The notes: a model not told the origin generated them from the sequence alone. A DNA stretch of 64,000 nt from Himantopus leucocephalus (GCA_003993805.1 RSEF01000004.1:19650929-19714928); one strand, 5' to 3'; shown: positions 45,401-57,217, counted from the first letter of the stretch. Made by a program: numbers and translations.

Positions 45401-48400
45401 GCTGCCAGACACATAGTAAGTGCTTCCAGGAAAACACAGTTCCTTCCTCTAGGAAAACGGGTAATGGTGTCCATAATCCTGTATCGGCCCACATCAAACC
45501 CTGTAAATAGATGTCATGTGCTGAATGCTGTTTTAAATCATAAACTTTAGAAAAATGTATCAGTTTTTCAAAAATATTTTGAAATTAGCAGCAAGCATTA
45601 AGATACTAAAACTTTGCTTTAGTTTTTTGGTGTATGCTTTACGTGTTTACTGAGTCTCAAAACTATAAGATGTAATGTGAATTACAGCTATTGCTGGACA
45701 ATGTATGAGCAGTAACATCTATTATATTTTAAATGTCGGCACAGGTAGTTCTTAATGCTGATTGAACCACTGGATGTTGTAGTCGAAGGAAGCAATTTGA
45801 TACGAAGCTCATTAAAGCGTTACAGTGTAAACAGGAAGCACTTGCAGTAGGTTCTCGGTTTCCATTCCATGACTTAAAAAAATATGAGCTACTGCTGTCA
45901 TGACCAAGTCGCTAGTACAGTGGGATGTGCAGAAACTTCAGTTATTAGTATAGAAATGAAAAAAACCACAATTCCATTTCAACTTTTAAATTGAAATTTA
46001 TAACTGCAAACAGATTTTTGTGCTGCAACTCTGCAGTTTGATGACTTTCTTGGAAATTTTTGGCAAAATGGGTTTAAAGAGACAGATTTGGGGTTTATTC
46101 GTGATCAGAATGGGAAGGAATTTCAGAAGGTCAGAATTACCCATGAAGTGGAAGCTTTCCGTGTCAGCTGGCTAATTATTTTCCTTGCAAAGCCAACTAC
46201 CCTTTGCTGCCCCTGAATGTCCCAATGGTAGAAAGGCGGCTGGATGGCAGGGTTTGCTGACAGAGCAAAGGGCAGCTCTGCTCAGCTGCATGATAGGTCT
46301 CTGTCTGTCTGGATGCAACCAGCAAGTCTTGTCCATCCCTGACTCCTCCTTGCGAGGGCGTATGAAGCATTAGCTTTGATAAAAAGATTAAGCTCTTTTG
46401 ACTCCTGATCCTGGCCGTGTGGGTCTGGACACTGCAGAGTTGCTCCGGGATTTTTGGGTGCTGACCTCATGGGTCTGGTGATGGCATGAGCTGGCACCTC
46501 CTCCTGGCTGGCCACAGGGATGTCTGCGTGTCTGAGGCAGCCAGAGCTGAGCAGTTGGGATGACAAGGGCTCTGGTTTCTGCCTCTTGATGAACAGACAT
46601 GCTTTTGGCCTCGCTTCACCCCCTAACAGCCCAAAAATGTCACTGTCCTGCTGGAGACGTGCTCCTGCCATGCTGGCACATAGCGTTCCCCCTGTTGCCT
46701 GCCGCTGCCCTGCCACCCCGAGCTTCGGATCAGACGCCAAGAGAGCAAGTCTGGCTGCTCCTGGGAAGGGCTCACTGGTGCGGATAGACTCCCAGCATTG
46801 CTTTCCCTGAGGTTTTGCCCTGGGGACCAGGCTGCCCCGAAGTCAGACGTTAATGCATGTTTGCAGGCTGAGCCATTGGTAATCCTAGAGCTTTCCCACA
46901 AGTCACTCAAGAGCCCAGAAAGAGAAATTTGCCAACAATTTAAAGAGAAATTGTTATGATTCAGCATGAAGAACCCTCGGAAACACGTCAGGCAACCCTG
47001 GGATGTGTCGGGGGGGATGAGGAATGAATCACTCGGTTCAGGGGAGCTGCCCTCACCCAAACGAGCTTGGCTTAAGAGCTTGCTCCTCCCGTACTAGCTG
47101 CAACAAATACCTGCCTCCGAGGACCAGGGTTAAACATCACCTGGGACTCAGGGGGGCTGCTGTCGGTGGGGGTGTTGCAGAACAGCCACTGTATTGAGGA
47201 GCTGATGTGAGAGCAGGGTCTCTCTAAAGCCTGGCCCCTTGCCCCAGACCCGCTGGCTGGTTTTGATTTCGCTGCAGTCCTAAGCCTGGTGCTTTTTCTT
47301 CCGCAGGATCTGAGGCCGCTGTACGCAGGGCGATGTCAGTACTACTCCAAGAGCACGACCCCACCAGAGGTAAGTACCTATTCAGTGGCATTGGTGGGGT
47401 CCATTCTCTTTTCAGCCCAAAGACCGTCCGTGTGAGCTTGGGTGTTACTACCCACAGGCAGACAATTAACCGCTTTAATCAGTTATTCATCAGTATGGGA
47501 ATCTTGCTCTCAGTTTGTATCATCCCATTGACAACCCTTTGCTCTGAGTTGCTGTGTGGTGAGGAGTGTTAGTTCAGCATGGTCGTGGCTGCTTGTAAGA
47601 GTTGCACAACGCCCTTCCTTGGCAGCCATGTGCTTATCTATGACTTCCCTGTGGTGAAAGGAAACGCTGGCCTGTTCTAGTCTAGTGCGTCTTTATTCCA
47701 GTATAACTGTGTACTTTGTAGGAGCTGTGCTGCAAGATAAGGCAAGAAAAATCTGCCAGGGGCTAATCTGGAGATCAGTGCAAAATCTACACGTAGAGTA
47801 GGCCAAATAGCAGCAGAAACCGTGTTTGGTGATTATGTCCTTATGGGCTTTATGTACTTTTTCTGGATTCACACAGGCAGTCTGTCACCCACAGCGCCGC
47901 GCCCCCTGCACACCGAAAATAAAAACCAACACCTGCTTCTGCTGTGACCTGTACAACTGTGGAAAGTGAGTAAGCTAAAAATACCATTCCTGGCCACGGG
48001 AAGGGTGAGGAGTGGTCATGCTGGTTTGGAGGTGTCGGAAGGGCCAGGACAGGGCAGGAGCAAAATATTGATTAATGACAGCTGTTGTGGGAATGGATCA
48101 TAAGCTGTGGTTGCTAGCCACAAGGGCTCCCAGGCAAAATGCAATCAAGTAAGGGGGTGTATGAAATACACTAAAGCAATTCCAGCTACAGGTAAGCGTG
48201 CTCCGGGCCAGCCTGGCTGGAAAAATGAAGAGGGCGGGAGTTTCCATTACTTCTACGCTTGGTGCTTTCCCCAGTTTTTCCCCTATTGAGCGTCCCTTGT
48301 CCTGACGCCTTCCTTCTCTGTTGGCACTGCTTGTTTGCGTGGTTTTTATTTTGTTTTAGAAGATGGAAGATATAAAAACTGGGACGCTCTTCTTCCTCAC

Positions 48401-51400
48401 CTTGTCACCGTTTCATTCCCCACCTTGCCTAACAGGGAGGAGAGTTCACAGGCTGGTGCCACCTGCATGTTCATAAATCGGTGTCCTCTCTGCCCAGTGA
48501 ATATCTTTCATGGTCAGGCTGGACCAGCCAAGAGGCTGGAAGGTGCACCAACACTGTGCAAAGATGACTTGGAAGGGTGGTTACCAATCAACCACTGCAT
48601 AGTGATCACACCGTCATTAGATCTGGCTACCGTGCCTAAGCCAGCTCAGTTTACAGCATGAGCTGCTTATATCATTTGGAGTGTCTAATGTGTGTCAGCA
48701 AGCAATTAATAAATTGATTTTTTTAGTGCTGGCTCTTGCCTAGGGCTGTTTCAGGCGTAGCATTTCTCACAGTACTTAGTTGGGCTGGTCTCCACTTAAG
48801 TCATTGACTGTGGTGGAGGAAGATCAAAAGCTGCTGTTGGGAGAGGGTGGTTCTGCGTGCTGGGAAGGGTAATCCCTGGTCTCTGTAGGACTTTGTTTCT
48901 GTGGAAGCCACTGCAGAGGGGTGAAGCTCACACTTCCCTTTGACGGTTTACAGAACACAATCCCTTTTTACTAGCTGAAGAGACTGATAGGCAGAGAAGT
49001 GACTGGAACAGAAAAACTTGTAACTTTTCTGTGGGTTTTTTTTCTTTTTTCTTTTTTTTCCCCCCAATCAGGCTGGTTCAGGGTCCTGCCTCTGACCCAT
49101 TTTCCCCTCTCTGATATATCAGTTGTTAGTCTCAGTCTTGCTTAGTGCCACACAAGTGTTGTGCACTGAGGAGGTGCTGGTTCTTTTGGGATCTCGGTAA
49201 GAAAGACATGGACACTTGAGGCTGGTTAGCTCACGTGTTCTGTAAAGGATGGAAACGATAGAAAAAGTGACAGCAATCTTGCATCCTCCTGACGCTGGGA
49301 ACCCCAGCTGTGGCAGCATCAGACGAGCCCCTTGCCGTTGATAAGTACACGCTGTACTTTTCTGTACAATGCTGAATGTTCTCGGTGGTACACCAAAGCT
49401 TGCTGAGAGCTTTGCACTCTCAAACATCTCCATAGGAACGAGCTCTTGCAAACAGTACATAGAGGTTGTATTGTTAAAGGCAGTCACGGTATATGCTCAG
49501 GTTATACGGAGGTCATGCAGGCTAACATACAGGATTTTACAACCTGTGGTTACGCTGCGCCTCGATTCTGCTTGAAATGCCTGTCTCCTCGTTGCAATGT
49601 CCTCTGCAGTGGCCGGCTACAACAACATACGGAAAAGAAGAAACCGAAATCGAGTAATGAGGGAAGGAGGGTGGCTCTCTGCAAGGCCTGCAGGAACCTG
49701 CCCCCTTTCGCAAGTCTGCTGGGGAGCTGAGCCTGCGTCTCCGGCTGCTTGGCCTTAAATATGAGCTTGTTCTTCCCCATTGCCTCATAGGCCTTGTGCA
49801 GTTTGAGCCTAACCCCGTATGTGAGCTGGGAGATAAGTTGTTCATAAGCCTTTAGTATTGTTTGTCCCTGATAAATATGTTTTCTTAAGGGGAATTTGCT
49901 GTAGCCCACTGCATCTGGTAAGCTACGCCGAAGGCCAGCCTGTTCCCCCAAGCAGCAGCCAGAGAGAAGTCATTACTGAAGAATCCTGCATGTGAGACTC
50001 CAGCCCACATGTTGCAGGAGCCGCTCTTCCCTTTCTAAAATGATGACCTAAGTGGATTCGACCGAGTTTTCTCCGTCTCTTTTCTGCATGTGGAAAAGCT
50101 TAGAAATGTGAGCAGGGGTCCTGCCAGCCCGTGCCATTGTAGAGCTGCAAAGGGCAGGTGGCTGGAGCAGAGCAGCTGAGCTGGGCGAGCTTTGTGGCCA
50201 AGCCCCGCGGTGCCAGGAGGCCAGCTGTGCCATCCTGTGCCCGTCCTACCCCGCTGCTTGTGTGCCTGTGAGGAGCAGCAAGCACTGCCCTGGGGGGCAG
50301 CCGCCGCTCCTCAGGGCATGGGCTGATTTCCCTGGGTAATTCCAAGACCGGTTTGTCCTTGGGAAGCCTCCGGCTTCAGGAGATTTCGGATGATAGAAAT
50401 GAGGCAAATTCAGACTCAAGGTCATTTGGGGCCTTGCAGGACTTGTTTGTTTCACAACAGATCAAGCCACCTTCTGCCATTGTCGTGCAGGGAGATCTCA
50501 GATGCCGCAAGCGTGGGATCTAGCAGGCTTTATCCCCACGCCCTCGGTAGTTAGGTCCAGGTTGTCATTAAATTGCAGAATATATTGTACTGTCCAGCAG
50601 AAGTGCTTAGGTTTTATGATGTGTGTGGTGCATTTTTTTTTTTACTGTTGTTTTTTTTTTTCTCTAATCTAGCAGAGTAGAGATTTCTGGAGGCTACTAT
50701 GAATACATTGATGTCAGCAGCTGCCAGGACATCATCCACCTTTACCACTTGCTTTGGTCGGCAACAATTCTGAACATAGTGGGGCTATTCCTGGGGATCA
50801 TTACAGCAGCGATACTTGGAGGCTTTAAAGACATGGTAAGATGGTCCCAGTTTCTCTGTGCATTAAATGAAACAAATCAGGCAAATTGCCTTTTAAAAAT
50901 AGTCATGAAAGCAGCTATTAGTATTTCAGTGCAAATGATCTGTGCATCACTACAGTCAGGCTGGAAAGAAGGGCATGAGATAAGTGTAAGAAGAATGTGG
51001 AAGTGATTCACCTTTCTGATCTGATGTCACCACCTGAACACAACTAGAAAAGATTAACAGGATTAGGAGATGGTATTTTCAAAAGGAACCTTCTCGGAGG
51101 TGTTGGCAATACCAGGATGAATGAAAATAAGCTCTTTCTTAAAAATGGATCTTTCTTTTCATAGCATTGACCTTCTACAAGGAAATGTGTGGTGGTTGCT
51201 CATGAATTGTTGATTTTATAGCAGTAGTAGGGTTCTGAGCTTTACAGACTGTTCTAGCAGCCCTGCTAGGCTGAAACTCTCCTCTAGTTTCTTCATGGTG
51301 CTGAATCTGAGAGGGTGACCTGGGGACCAAAGCCAGGTGAAAGATTGCAAACTTCAGATAATGAAAAAAAAAATGCTGTTCTCACAACATGGGCTTTGAA

Positions 51401-54400
51401 ATACCCTCACTTAACCAGGCTGCCTGTTACCTTCCATACAGTTTTGTTCTGCAGAGGACAAATCAATGGGGAAAACTGAACATTCGACAGAAAAATTTGG
51501 GTTTTTTTTTTTTTTCAGCCTCTTGTGACTCATATGGAATAATACAAAATGAGACACCCAGAAAAGAGCATTTGTTGTCCTGGCAATACATTTTTCTTAC
51601 AAACAAGTCTTGAGCCCTGCACTAAGGGTGCCTTATTTCAAAACTCTGAACTTTCCTACACCCCTTTCAGACTCACCAAGATCTTCCCAAACAAAACGGG
51701 AGACACATTCCCAGCTGTGCATCGTGGCCTTTTTGAGATGTGATGCACACCAGACAGCCTGTAAACCTCTGCAAAAAAAAAGAGAGGCATAGAAGTGTCT
51801 GTGAACAGCAGTACCAGAGGAGTTGAAATATGCTGATCTCAAAATGCACTGAATAACAGAGTAATCAGAATTAATGGATTCTTCCTCCTACTTGTGAAGA
51901 TCCAATCTGAACAGTTGTTTTGTTTGAGTACTGGCATGCACTGGGCTGTTGCCAGCTGGTCCTGTGGAATCTGAATGGGTGGCTGAATGAAATGGCCTCG
52001 GGACTCACCTGCTGCCTGAGAGGGAACCAGACTGCCAGTTGCTAATTCGGCAGAGTTGATCTCTAAGGACACACAGTGCTCCTTTAGATAATTTCTGCTT
52101 TCATTCAGCTGTCAGCTCTCTGTGACTTGGTTAGCAGCCTGAGAATCTCTCTTTTTATTTTCACAGACTCCTTCCCTCCCTACTCTGAACTGTACGGTTG
52201 AAAACGCACACCCTTCGGTGTCCTACTACTCAAGGCCACAAGTGACATCTTACAACACCTACTACCACAGCACTCCTCACCTGCCTCCCTACTCTGCGTA
52301 TGACTTTCAGGTAGGGAATGTTGCAGGATGTTTTCTTGTTTCGCAGCAAGGTTAAATCCAGCTGATCCGCAGTCTCTGGAGGCCTGTCTTCCCATCATTC
52401 ACACACTTTAATTCTCCTGTTCCAGCGGAAGATACCAGAATCTTTCCTACTAGGCATCACTCCTTGGCAGTGCTCTCTCTTACTAGGGCAGTGTTTTCCT
52501 GAAAGCTGTTCTTGAAAAGCAAGCAATGGAACCTGCCGCCTGCCTCCCCCATCGGTTGCTGGTAGAGGCCACATTAAAAATAGGCATTGCCTCTGGCACC
52601 TGTGGTGCTCTGAGGGTAGAGGCAAAGCGAGGTGTTCAGGTGCTAGTTCTTATTAGGCCAATGGCTATGTCTGAGGGAAACAGATGAGCTTCTTGGAAAC
52701 AAGGTGTTTGAGCTCCTGAAGTCACATACTGACAGAAAAGCTGNGGCCAATGGCTATGTCTGAGGGAAACAGATGAGCTTTTTGGAAACAAGGTGTTTGA
52801 GCTCCTGAAGTCACATAGTGACAGAAAAGCTGTTCTGTTGTGTTTTTTCTCCACATGCTTCAGCTGGTCTAAGAACGGTCCCTGCAAACATCACCTCTGC
52901 TGTAATGCATCCCTTCCTTTTCTGAGTTACGGAGCTGCGATGTTGGAAACAGTGATTTCATGTGAACCTTGCTGTCAGCATCAGCTTTCACTCATTGAAA
53001 CAGATGAGGACGTTTCCTCCTCAGCTCTTCTGTCAGGTGGATGTTACCACAGTGGTGATGTTAACTTAACACATCATACGTTTTATTTGCAACCATCAGG
53101 GCTGGACACTTTTTTTTATTAACAAGAGCTTAAAGTCTTGGACATCAGCTAAGAGGTGTGCTCTGTGATAGCCGCCACCTCCCTCATCGGAGATATGCAT
53201 TAGAGGCAACATGAATCTAAACCTTTCTGGTTTTACTGCTAGTGCCACTAGAAAACACTCTTGTCAGGGCTTTCTAGAAATATTTGAGCACTTATATCAG
53301 AATTTCTAGGACTTATTTGTACAGATTTGTGACTCATTTTTGAGATTAACGCAACCTGGGACGGTCACAAGTGTTGTATAACTTTTTACAGTTACAAAAA
53401 TGCCAACCTCAGCACATAACCAAACCAAGCTCTGCTGTGAAGTCCTCTTCTCAGCCGCTCGGCTGGTACTAAGCGCTGTTTAACTCGGGGTTTGCCCGTA
53501 CTGCAGCCACAGCACCAGCAGAGAGCTCAGCACGGGTGGATTTGCCGTGCTTTTCAACTAGAAGTACTGCTGGGGCTCTGCTAATGCTTACAGCTCTGCT
53601 GGCACAAAAGCCGGGCATAAATTGAGGTAATCTTAATTTAAAATAGCCAAGTCTCTCTTTCAGACGCAATTCCAAGTCTGAGCCTTGCTTATCTTCCAGG
53701 GAATTTGAGGGCCTGCATGAAAGCATTAGCTGAGGCTTCCGGTTGTGGAGACCTCTCCTGCCTGGAGCCCTGCTCTGACCCGAGCAGTGTCCGTACCACC
53801 CCGACACCTTCTCCCCTGCCATCCTACAGCACACGGAGCAAGCCCAGCCTCGCCGCTCAAATGCCTTTCGAAGGCTGGGCTTCCTCTGATGCAAGAATTG
53901 GCCAACTCAGTGCTTCCCACTCATCCCACCCGTCTTTCACAGGGAACAAACTCCAGCACTCCAGAACTTCTAAGGAAGCCTGTGCCCCTGCAAGAGCCTG
54001 GCTTTCACACACAGCTCTAAAACAGCAGACCCATCTTCCCAGCTGTCGGCTTTGTGAACAAAGCCAGGCTGCTGCCTGCAGTCGGCGCGAGCCAGGCCTG
54101 CTTGCAGCCATGGCAGCTCTCCTCCAGGACTCGTGGCTGAGGCAGCTGGTGCTTGGTGGTGGTGAAAACCCAGGGCTGCGTTGGCTAACGAGTGCTGACA
54201 CTGTGTTGCCACGGCAGTGCCCTTCCAAAGGTCTTTGCAGTCTGGGGGCTCCCAACCATGGGGCTTTAGGTCAGCTGGGGCGTAATGCAAGAGCTGTTGT
54301 GTTGTTTGAAATAGGGACGGTTTGTATGGCTTTCTGTGAGGTCCTCGATGAGCAGGCTGGGCTTTTGTGGGCTATATATCTGATTAATAAACCGTCACAG

Positions 54401-55657
54401 GTTGGTGTTAGGGGAGTGACGCAAAAATGATGCTGTTTGAAAATGACCCGCTGTTACTGCCAAGTCCATCATCCCTCCACCCACCAAGGTGAAATCACAT
54501 GGTCGCCTCCGACCTTGTACGTGGTCACCACTGCGTACAGCCCGGCCTCGCTGCCCTCGGTGCAGGTCCCTCGGCATGTGCTCCCACACCCCTTGAAGCA
54601 CGGCACAAACCCTCCTCATGCTCCTTTCTCCGCCGGGGATTCTAGCTGGGCATGTGTGGGATTTGCAGTCCATGCCCGCAGCCGAAGGGCAGAGAAGGGC
54701 TGCGTGCTGCCCGAACACGCTGGCGTGCGGCCGAGCACCATCCTGGCTCTGCAGGTGGCTAGTTCAGGTGGCCAACAGCAGTACAGGGGCACAGCATGAC
54801 TGTCAGGGATAAACCCACGGGGTGTTAGTGGCCAGAGGAGCGAATGCGAGTTGATGGTATTTCGTTGCCTGTCTGGCCTGTTTCTGGACAGAGCACAGCT
54901 CTCTGCCAGCACCATATGATCGAGGCTTTAGACCTAAGGTATTTTTGATAACAAAGGTGTTTTGGAGAGCAAAAATTAATCTTCAGGCATGCATAAATTT
55001 GGTTTCTCCACCTTTTCAACTTTTTACTTACTGAAGGAGTAAATTATTTTGTTATTGTTAACTTCTGGGGTTTTTTAATTTGTGATGAAGAGAAAAAGTA
55101 GTGTAAAAAGAAATTATCTGCAGCCTGTTCATTGTTGCTACTGGCTGATGTGTGAAACTTGAGATTTGAGAGAGAGACTCATCAGTTTTCAGTTGTCCAG
55201 CCTCTGTGATGTGCAGCAGGTACACAGAAGTGATGAGAAAGAATTTATTTTTTTTTTTTTAAAATGTCTTCTTTAGTTTCTGGTCTAGGAAATCTCATTA
55301 TGCAAAACTGTTGCTTACAGGCTGTGCTTACCTTGAATGCAACAAGTTATTTGAATGCTTATTTGTATGTACATATGTTTTGCAGAAGTGAGCCTTGAAA
55401 TGTTAATCTTGCACTGCTTGGTAATGAAGTATCGCTTTGCCAGGGCCCTTTACATTAAGAAGTGGTTATATTCCAACCTTCTTGCTGTTTCCCTGCAGCA
55501 TTCCAGTGTGTTTCCAGCCTCCACTCCTTCTGGCCTCTCCGATGATCCCCAGTCAGTGTCGCCATCTCCCAGCTATATGTGGTCCTCTAATGCGCCGCCT
55601 CGTTACTCACCACCGTATTTTCCACCTTTTGAAAAGCCACCACCTTATACACCATAA
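30359..55657 (+). CDS. TMEM255A: TMEM255A (FAM70A), four-pass transmembrane protein
   Basis: TMEM255A is a conserved vertebrate membrane protein of uncertain function. Nine exons (30359-30416, 34866-35008, 39568-39630, 45326-45415, 47307-47369, 47877-47965, 50673-50835, 52167-52310, 55499-55657) join in frame to 972 nt, 323 aa. Membrane helices fall at about 31-52, 62-82, 89-112 and 195-217. Between helices 3 and 4 is a cysteine-rich loop with the [10 protein letters not shown] motif. Both termini are predicted cytoplasmic; the C-terminal tail of about 100 residues is rich in Pro, Tyr and Ser and has PPRY and PPPY motifs that could bind WW domains. Almost every exon matches the mammalian protein closely. 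Compared with the longest mammalian isoform it lacks a cassette of about 24 residues between exons 5 and 6. Confidence 0.97.
30483..30491. other. 9-N gap in the CpG island
   Basis: Nine N inside G-rich sequence just after exon 1; a small sequencing gap. Confidence 0.95.
30883..30898. promoter_or_regulatory. 16-bp perfect palindrome with two TAAT cores
   Basis: GCTAATTGCAATTAGC is its own reverse complement and contains TAAT-N4-ATTA, the spacing bound by paired-class homeodomain dimers (P4 type). CTAATTAG (30841-30848) and TTAATTAG (near 30972) flank it. The regulatory role is inference. Confidence 0.45.
34847..34865 (+). promoter_or_regulatory. (TG)6(T)5AG splice acceptor of TMEM255A exon 2
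   Basis: Six TG units, five T and the AG acceptor, with no conventional C-rich pyrimidine tract. This is the architecture of the CFTR exon 9 acceptor, where UG repeats bind TDP-43 and weaken splicing. Confidence 0.7.
34866..35008 (+). CDS. TMEM255A: TMEM255A exon 2 (first membrane helix)
   Basis: Reads [20 protein letters not shown], then [20 protein letters not shown] and GYYPGVI. Basic residues precede the first helix (positive-inside). Donor ATT|GTAAGT. 143 nt, so skipping it would shift the frame. Confidence 0.96.
35009..39567 (+). other. TMEM255A intron 2
   Basis: 4.6 kb. Ordinary intron with a short A-rich run at 35760-35772. No exon, repeat family or RNA gene recognised. Confidence 0.65.
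39568..39630 (+). CDS. TMEM255A: TMEM255A exon 3 (second membrane helix)
   Basis: Twenty-one codons: [20 protein letters not shown] and M. Acceptor GTTTTTCAG, donor ATG|GTAAGT; phase 0 at both ends. Confidence 0.96.
39631..45325 (+). other. TMEM255A intron 3
   Basis: 5.7 kb, the largest intron. It holds a false duplication around one N at 43744. No other gene recognised; the longer frames near 40552-41305 look random. Confidence 0.65.
43638..43850. repeat. 106-bp tandem duplication around one N (probable assembly artefact)
   Basis: 43638-43743 and 43745-43850 match over 106 bp with about four differences, separated by a single N at 43744. Confidence 0.92.
45326..45415 (+). CDS. TMEM255A: TMEM255A exon 4 (third membrane helix)
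   Basis: Thirty codons: [20 protein letters not shown], then [10 protein letters not shown]. Acceptor CCTTTCTCAG, donor ATA|GTAAGT; identical in kind to the mammalian exon. Confidence 0.96.
45416..47306 (+). other. TMEM255A intron 4
   Basis: 1.9 kb. AT-rich first part, GC-richer second part. Nothing else recognised. Confidence 0.65.
47307..47369 (+). CDS. TMEM255A: TMEM255A exon 5
   Basis: Twenty-one codons: [20 protein letters not shown] and E. The start (DL-PLYA-RC) is conserved; the end differs from mammals. Acceptor CTTCCGCAG, donor GAG|GTAAGT. Intron 5 (47370-47876, 507 bp) follows, with no cassette exon recognised. Confidence 0.93.
47877..47965 (+). CDS. TMEM255A: TMEM255A exon 6 (cysteine-rich loop)
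   Basis: Reads [20 protein letters not shown], then FCCDLYNCG. The [10 protein letters not shown] end is strictly conserved; the first dozen residues are not. Acceptor TTCACACAG, donor GGAAA|GTGAGT, leaving two bases (AA) of a codon completed in exon 7. Confidence 0.93.
47966..50672 (+). other. TMEM255A intron 6
   Basis: 2.7 kb. T-rich tracts at 49028-49062 and 50632-50662, the second serving exon 7. No exon or repeat family recognised. Confidence 0.65.
50670..50675 (+). promoter_or_regulatory. NAGNAG tandem acceptor of TMEM255A exon 7
   Basis: TAGCAG: the first AG gives ...CGNRVEI, the conserved reading; the second drops three bases and gives ...CGKVEI. Both keep the frame. Confidence 0.8.
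50673..50835 (+). CDS. TMEM255A: TMEM255A exon 7 (fourth membrane helix)
   Basis: Completes an Asn codon, then [40 protein letters not shown], and [13 protein letters not shown]. Nearly unchanged from mammals. Donor ATG|GTAAGA. Confidence 0.96.
50836..52166 (+). other. TMEM255A intron 7
   Basis: 1.3 kb. T-rich run at 51501-51519. Nothing else recognised. Confidence 0.65.
52167..52310 (+). CDS. TMEM255A: TMEM255A exon 8
   Basis: Forty-eight codons of cytoplasmic tail: [20 protein letters not shown], then Tyr/Pro-rich sequence ending [10 protein letters not shown]. Acceptor TTTTCACAG, donor CAG|GTAGGG; phase 0 at both ends. Confidence 0.95.
52311..55498 (+). other. TMEM255A intron 8
   Basis: 3.2 kb, containing a false duplication around one N (52744). 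A GC-rich part at 53700-54800 has long but meaningless frames. No exon recognised. Confidence 0.65.
52656..52832. repeat. 88-bp tandem duplication around one N (probable assembly artefact)
   Basis: 52656-52743 and 52745-52832 match over 88 bp with two differences (CTTCTTGG/CTTTTTGG, CATACT/CATAGT), separated by a single N at 52744. Confidence 0.92.
55499..55657 (+). CDS. TMEM255A: TMEM255A exon 9 (C-terminus)
   Basis: Acceptor TTTCCCTGCAG. Reads [52 protein letters not shown], then TAA. It contains the PPRY and PPPY motifs and repeated PPY units. Confidence 0.96.
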   Translation, partial: HSSVFPASTPSGLSDDPQSVSPSPSYMWSSNAPPRYSPPYFPPFEKPPPYTP

Positions 55658-55940
55658 AGAATGTGGGAAAGAAGAAAAAATATTTGCCATTGAAATAATT
55701 GTAAACATTTTGTATTTATATTTTACTGTGGGAGGGAGCTGGAGGATAGATACAGAAGATAATTGCAAGTACAAATGTTAGATTGGACTGTTCTTTCTTG
55801 CGAGACTTATTTCAGCGGTTTAACAACTGAGTATGAGGAAGGGGACATACCGCTGACATTTTGCAGTGTCAGTGAGCAGCAGGTGACCTAAATTCCAGCC
55901 TCCTTGTTTTACCGCGAGGTTCATGTAGTCCTTGGTTTTT

Positions 55941-55946
55941 AATAAA
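55941..55946 (+). terminator. Probable poly(A) signal of TMEM255A
   Basis: AATAAA 284 nt after the stop codon, followed within 35 nt by GT-rich sequence (GATTCTGGTCTG). A longer 3' UTR is possible. Confidence 0.6.
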
Positions 55947-57174
55947 GTGTTACAACACAGATGATAGATTCTGGTCTGCCTTACTCCATCTTGTGCCAAG
56001 CTGAAGTAAGCGTAGCCAAGATCGATAGTTGCCAGAGAGTATCAGTCTGTTTAAGGTGAGGGCGCTTGCAGACAGCTCGACGCTTGTTTTTTTTGGCTTT
56101 GGGGGTCCAGTTGCTGGGATTTTTTGGGGCCACAGAACTTAGCTCATGTCACTTGTTGGTTACAGCCTACGGACTGGAAAAATCTTGGGGGAATTGCGAC
56201 AGTGTCTCAAACTTCAACGCTAACTAAAAGAGATAACATCATAGGATATTTTCATATATGTCTAGCAAAACAATTGGAATATTGCTTTTTTGAGGGGAAA
56301 AGCTTTAACAGGCAAGCTGTTTTTATTTCAGGATGCTTCTTAAGATAGAATGTGAAATGCAGTTGTCTCTCCCTGAATTCTGTGTAAGTAATGCTGAAGT
56401 CAAAAAGTTTGGGTGGCTGCACTGCCTAAATCTTTGTATTCCTATAAAGAGCATCAGGAACTGTCTACAAGTCACTGAAACAGTGCAGTGAAAACATTAT
56501 TTTTTTTTTCCCCTCCCTTCTGTTTGGTTGGATTTTTTTTTTTAGGTTTGTACTTTTAACTTTTTTTAATGGACTGAATCAACACCCTGAATAAGCACTG
56601 TTTTAGTAGCTGTATTATGGGCTGCACATAAGGAATATCCACTTCTAGTTCTCCAAGATATGTCTCACATGGCTAAAATTCAACACCTTGTAATATAGGA
56701 TGAAACTGATAGGAATTTGCAATTATTGTTGTGACTTTCATTTAATCTTCAGCTGATGACTGTGCTGATTGATCTAGATTCCAACAGATTTTGCATGCAT
56801 CCTGCATAACAAAAGAAGGTCAGCTTTGTTATGTGACACAGTGTCCTGTAAAGTGTGGTTCTACTCCAGGAAGTGATTTCAGATGACAGCATTCAGATCT
56901 GAGCAGCTCAACCTGAGCGTTCTCAACTGCTTACTTCAGGGATAAAAATAAGGTATTGACATTTTACTCCTTATTTCCTAAAGATTTAATTTCCTTGGCG
57001 TCAGATTGTTGACCCTGATCCTCAATTGTCTACCTTTACTTCAACTGATGCAGACAAAAAGTTACCCAAAAGCTAAATCTGGCTTTCAGAATCTAAAAGT
57101 GCAATACCTGCTGGGGCGTGGGTGGGGAATCCAGTTGGATTTTAAACTGTGGCATCTCTACTTTTAATGTATTT

Positions 57175-57217
57175 AAAAAAAAAAAAAAAAANNNNNNNNN
57201 NNNNNNNAAAAAAAAAA
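57175..57217. repeat. Poly(A) run interrupted by a 16-N gap
   Basis: Seventeen A, 16 N, then ten A before GAAATAC. The gap probably marks sequencing failure in the homopolymer. Confidence 0.9.

Noticed and set aside
47416..47440. TTCTCTTTTCAG acceptor-like site in TMEM255A intron 5 as the missing cassette exon
   Set aside because: The stretch to the next donor-like GTGAGC is 16 nt, breaks the frame and does not resemble the mammalian cassette.
53705..54430. 241-codon plus-strand frame in TMEM255A intron 8
   Set aside because: Local GC-rich patch, overlapping frames on both strands, no domain or matching splice phases.
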